A stretch of DNA of 6,361 bases. Source: Leclercia sp. UBA7405 (GTDB taxonomy: Bacteria > Pseudomonadota > Gammaproteobacteria > Enterobacterales > Enterobacteriaceae). Shown piece after piece: positions 4,600 through 6,361 of this stretch. Within the stretch, counting starts at the first letter, position 1. Each line of letters opens with the position of its first letter. The position numbers and the translations under genes were made by a program. The notes under the pieces were generated by a model. The model saw only the letters and a list, made by a program, of their open reading frames with translations. It was not told where the DNA came from and searched no databases. The stretch spans positions 1-6,361 of the forward strand of contig DKMV01000060.1 of assembly GCA_002469605.1 (NCBI GenBank), read 5' to 3'.

Positions 4600-6243
4600 A
4601 TGTCCAGATTCTTTTTGAACGACCGTAACCAGCTGATCAACGACGCCATCGAAGGCATACTGATTTCTGCGCCACGGGGCAACCTCGTCAAACTCGATAT
4701 CGATCCAGCCATTCGCGTGGTGGCCCGCGCGGACTGGGACAAAAGCCGCGTGGCGGTGATTTCCGGCGGCGGCTCGGGGCACGAACCCGCCCACGCCGGG
4801 TTTGTCGGCAAGGGGATGCTGACCGCCGCGGTGTGCGGCGATCTGTTCGCCTCCCCCAGTGTAGATGCGGTGCTCAACGCCATTGTGGCGGTAACCGGCG
4901 ATCGCGGCTGTCTGCTGATCGTTAAAAACTATACCGGGGATCGCCTTAACTTCGGCCTGGCGGCGGAAAAGGCCAAAAGCTATGGGCTGAAGGTGGAAAT
5001 GGTGATTGTGGCAGATGATATTGCGCTGCCCGACAACAAACAGCCACGCGGCATTGCCGGCACGGCGCTGGTGCACAAGATCGCCGGCTACGCCGCCGAG
5101 CAGGGAAAATCACTTACTGAAGTGCGGGATATGGCCCGCCAGGCCTGCGACAACCTCTGGAGCCTGGGGGTGGCGATGCAAACCTGCAATCTGCCCGGCA
5201 GCGATGACGAAGAGGGGCGTATTAAGCAGGGGCACGTAGAGCTGGGGCTGGGGATCCACGGGGAGCCCGGCGCATCGGTAGTGGAAACGCAAAACAGCAA
5301 AACCATTATCGACACCCTGGTGAAGCCATTGCTGGAGAAGGCGGGCGATGGGCGACTGGCGGTGCTGATCAATAACCTTGGCGGCGTGTCGGCGCTGGAG
5401 ATGGCGCAGCTGACCAGAGAGCTGGCCCACTCGGCGGTAAAAGACAGGATTGCCCTGCTTATCGGCCCGGCGCCGCTGGTCAGCTCGCTGGATATGAAAG
5501 GTTTTTCTCTGTCGTTCCTGAAGCTGAACGACACCTTTGAGCGCGCGCTTAACGAACCGGTTGAAACCCTCGGCTGGCAGAATCCCGTCGTCTTTGCCCC
5601 CATGCGCACCGTTGCGCACGCGGCGCTGCACGACAGCCTTGAGTTTACCCCCTCCGACAATGGGCAGGTTGCCGGGCTGGTGGCCGCTGCGACCCAAACG
5701 CTTATCGATCTGGAAGCTCACCTCAATGCGCTGGATGCGAAGGTGGGGGATGGCGATACCGGCTCCACCTTTGCGCAAGGGGCGCGGGATATCGCCGAAC
5801 GGCTTGCGCAAAACCAGCTGCCGCTGAACGACGTCTCGAAACTGCTGTTGCTGGTGGGTGAGCGGCTGGCGACGGTGATGGGCGGGTCGAGCGGCGTTTT
5901 AATGTCGATCTACTTTACCGCCGCCGGGCAGAAGCTGCATGAAGGAGAAACGCTGCCGGCCGCGCTGCTGAGCGGGCTGGCGCAAATGAAGCACTACGGC
6001 GGGGCGGATCTCGGAGATCGCACGCTGATCGACGCGCTGCAGCCGGCGCTGGAGGCGTTGCAGAAGGGTGGCATTCAGAGCGCGGCGCAGGCGGCCCAGC
6101 AGGGCGCAGAGGCAACGGCCACCATGCAGAAAGCTGGCGCCGGACGCTCGTCGTACGTGAATAAAGAGAATCTTAACGGGGTCACCGATCCGGGGGCAGT
6201 CGCAGTGGCAGAAGTCTTTGCGGCCCTAGTAAAAGTAAAATGA
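4600..6243 (+). CDS. dhaK: ATP-dependent dihydroxyacetone kinase, single-chain DhaK-DhaL type
   Basis: The enzyme phosphorylates dihydroxyacetone to dihydroxyacetone phosphate with ATP, feeding glycolysis and detoxifying short ketose or aldehyde substrates; it is cytoplasmic. The 547-residue product is close in length to the Citrobacter freundii enzyme (about 552) and similar along its whole length. The DhaK domain spans about 1-330: SGGGSGHEPAH (55-65), NYTGDRLNFG (110-119) with Asp114, and GLGIHGEPG (216-224), where His220 binds dihydroxyacetone covalently. A short linker leads to the DhaL ATP-binding domain (about 355-547): LDAKVGDGDTGS (378-389) with Mg-binding Asp379, Asp384 and Asp386, then GGSSGVL (428-434) and GGADLGDRTLIDAL (467-480). 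All key residues are present. The start MSRFFLNDRN matches the family; a GTG at 4537 would add 21 unrelated residues. It lies 92 bases after yhcC without an obvious promoter or terminator, so cotranscription is likely. Genes of the dha regulon (dhaD, dhaT, dhaB, dhaM) are not seen nearby. The symbol dhaK or dak is by homology. Confidence 0.95.
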   Translation: MSRFFLNDRNQLINDAIEGILISAPRGNLVKLDIDPAIRVVARADWDKSRVAVISGGGSGHEPAHAGFVGKGMLTAAVCGDLFASPSVDAVLNAIVAVTGDRGCLLIVKNYTGDRLNFGLAAEKAKSYGLKVEMVIVADDIALPDNKQPRGIAGTALVHKIAGYAAEQGKSLTEVRDMARQACDNLWSLGVAMQTCNLPGSDDEEGRIKQGHVELGLGIHGEPGASVVETQNSKTIIDTLVKPLLEKAGDGRLAVLINNLGGVSALEMAQLTRELAHSAVKDRIALLIGPAPLVSSLDMKGFSLSFLKLNDTFERALNEPVETLGWQNPVVFAPMRTVAHAALHDSLEFTPSDNGQVAGLVAAATQTLIDLEAHLNALDAKVGDGDTGSTFAQGARDIAERLAQNQLPLNDVSKLLLLVGERLATVMGGSSGVLMSIYFTAAGQKLHEGETLPAALLSGLAQMKHYGGADLGDRTLIDALQPALEALQKGGIQSAAQAAQQGAEATATMQKAGAGRSSYVNKENLNGVTDPGAVAVAEVFAALVKVK

Positions 6244-6263
6244 CAACGTCAGTTGTCATTTTT
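6237..6263 (+). terminator. Intrinsic terminator of the dihydroxyacetone kinase gene
   Basis: TGACAAC (6241-6247), loop GTCA, GTTGTCA (6252-6258), then TTTTT (6259-6263); the upstream AAAA (6237-6240) can pair with the first T residues. The stem begins at the kinase stop codon TGA (6241-6243), so the last codons of the gene form part of the terminator. The symmetric A/T flanks mean it could also act on the other strand. Confidence 0.85.
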
Positions 6264-6270
6264 AGGGTTT

Positions 6271-6307
6271 GCACCCTCTCCCCGTGGGAGAGGATTGGGG
6301 TGAGGGC
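6271..6307. repeat. Enterobacterial CCCTCTCCCC palindromic repeat
   Basis: CCTCTCCC (6275-6282), CGT, GGGAGAGG (6286-6293) form a perfect 8-bp hairpin. GGGGTGAGGG (6297-6306) follows and could instead pair with CCCTCTCCCC (6274-6283) with one mismatch, so two alternative folds compete for the same left arm. Elements of this sequence type are dispersed in many copies between genes of Enterobacter, Klebsiella and relatives. I recognise the type but cannot assign a formal repeat family name. Confidence 0.65.
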
Positions 6308-6318
6308 AAGGTAAAAGC

Positions 6319-6344
6319 AAAGCGGTAACAGCGTTACCGCTTTT
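6319..6344. terminator. Second intrinsic terminator, probably bidirectional
   Basis: AAAGCGGTAAC (6319-6329), AGC, GTTACCGCTTT (6333-6343) is a perfect 11-bp stem with a short T-run at 6341-6344 on the plus strand. On the minus strand it is followed by TTTGCTTTT, so it can stop transcription both ways. It may back up the terminator at 6237-6263 or serve a gene beyond the right edge. Confidence 0.7.
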
Positions 6345-6347
6345 AGT

Positions 6348-6361
6348 GTTTGCTCCCTCTC
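6348..6361. repeat. Start of a second CCCTCTC repeat copy, cut by the window edge
   Basis: GTTTGCTCCCTCTC repeats GTTTGCACCCTCTC at 6267-6280 with one mismatch, 81 bp further on. Both copies follow a terminator T-run and an AG. Only the left arm is inside the window, so the hairpin cannot be confirmed. Confidence 0.5.

Noticed and set aside
5110..5811. A 233-codon minus-strand frame inside the kinase gene, and similar ones nearby
   Set aside because: These are antisense shadows of a GC-rich gene; the plus-strand frame carries every kinase motif.
6267..6361. A CRISPR array or insertion-sequence end at the right edge
   Set aside because: The two similar 14-bp segments are halves of dispersed palindromic repeats next to terminators. 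There are no regular spacers, transposase or target-site duplication.

Overview
The window looks like a chromosomal segment of a member of the Enterobacteriaceae. The protein sequences match GltB and YhcC of that family almost residue for residue by eye. The coding DNA is GC-rich (many GGC/CTG/GCG codons), which suggests an Enterobacter/Klebsiella/Citrobacter-like genome more than Escherichia, but the genus cannot be fixed from the sequence alone.

Layout. (1) Positions 1-2886, minus strand: the first 962 codons of gltB, the large subunit of NADPH glutamate synthase; its 3' end lies beyond the left edge. (2) Positions 2887-3568: a 682-bp divergent intergenic region between gltB and yhcC. It contains a long gltB leader with a perfect 19-bp palindrome, a probable gltB promoter, a near-consensus CRP site, a possible IHF site, a tandem pair of ARG boxes with the standard 3-bp spacing, a possible yhcC -10 element, and a two-part hairpin in the yhcC leader. 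(3) Positions 3569-4507, plus strand: yhcC, a radical-SAM protein of the TIGR01212/COG1242 type. (4) Positions 4508-4599: a short, strongly palindromic spacer with no obvious terminator. (5) Positions 4600-6243, plus strand: a complete single-chain ATP-dependent dihydroxyacetone kinase (DhaK plus DhaL domains, Citrobacter freundii type). (6) Positions 6237-6361: an intrinsic terminator, a CCCTCTCCCC-type enterobacterial palindromic repeat, a second intrinsic terminator, and the beginning of a second repeat copy cut by the window edge.

How the parts relate. gltB makes glutamate from glutamine and 2-oxoglutarate and is a central nitrogen-assimilation gene. Its divergent control region carries signals that fit the global regulators known for E. 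coli gltBDF (CRP, IHF, ArgR; Lrp sites could not be placed). yhcC and the kinase gene point the same way and are probably cotranscribed, although their products have no obvious shared pathway. As I remember E. coli, arcB directly follows yhcC, so the kinase appears to be an extra gene inserted at a conserved locus, away from a dha regulon.

I see no mobile element, CRISPR array, tRNA/rRNA gene or clearly new multi-gene system. The most interesting signals are regulatory: the ArgR operator, the palindrome in the gltB leader, and the folded spacer in front of the kinase gene.
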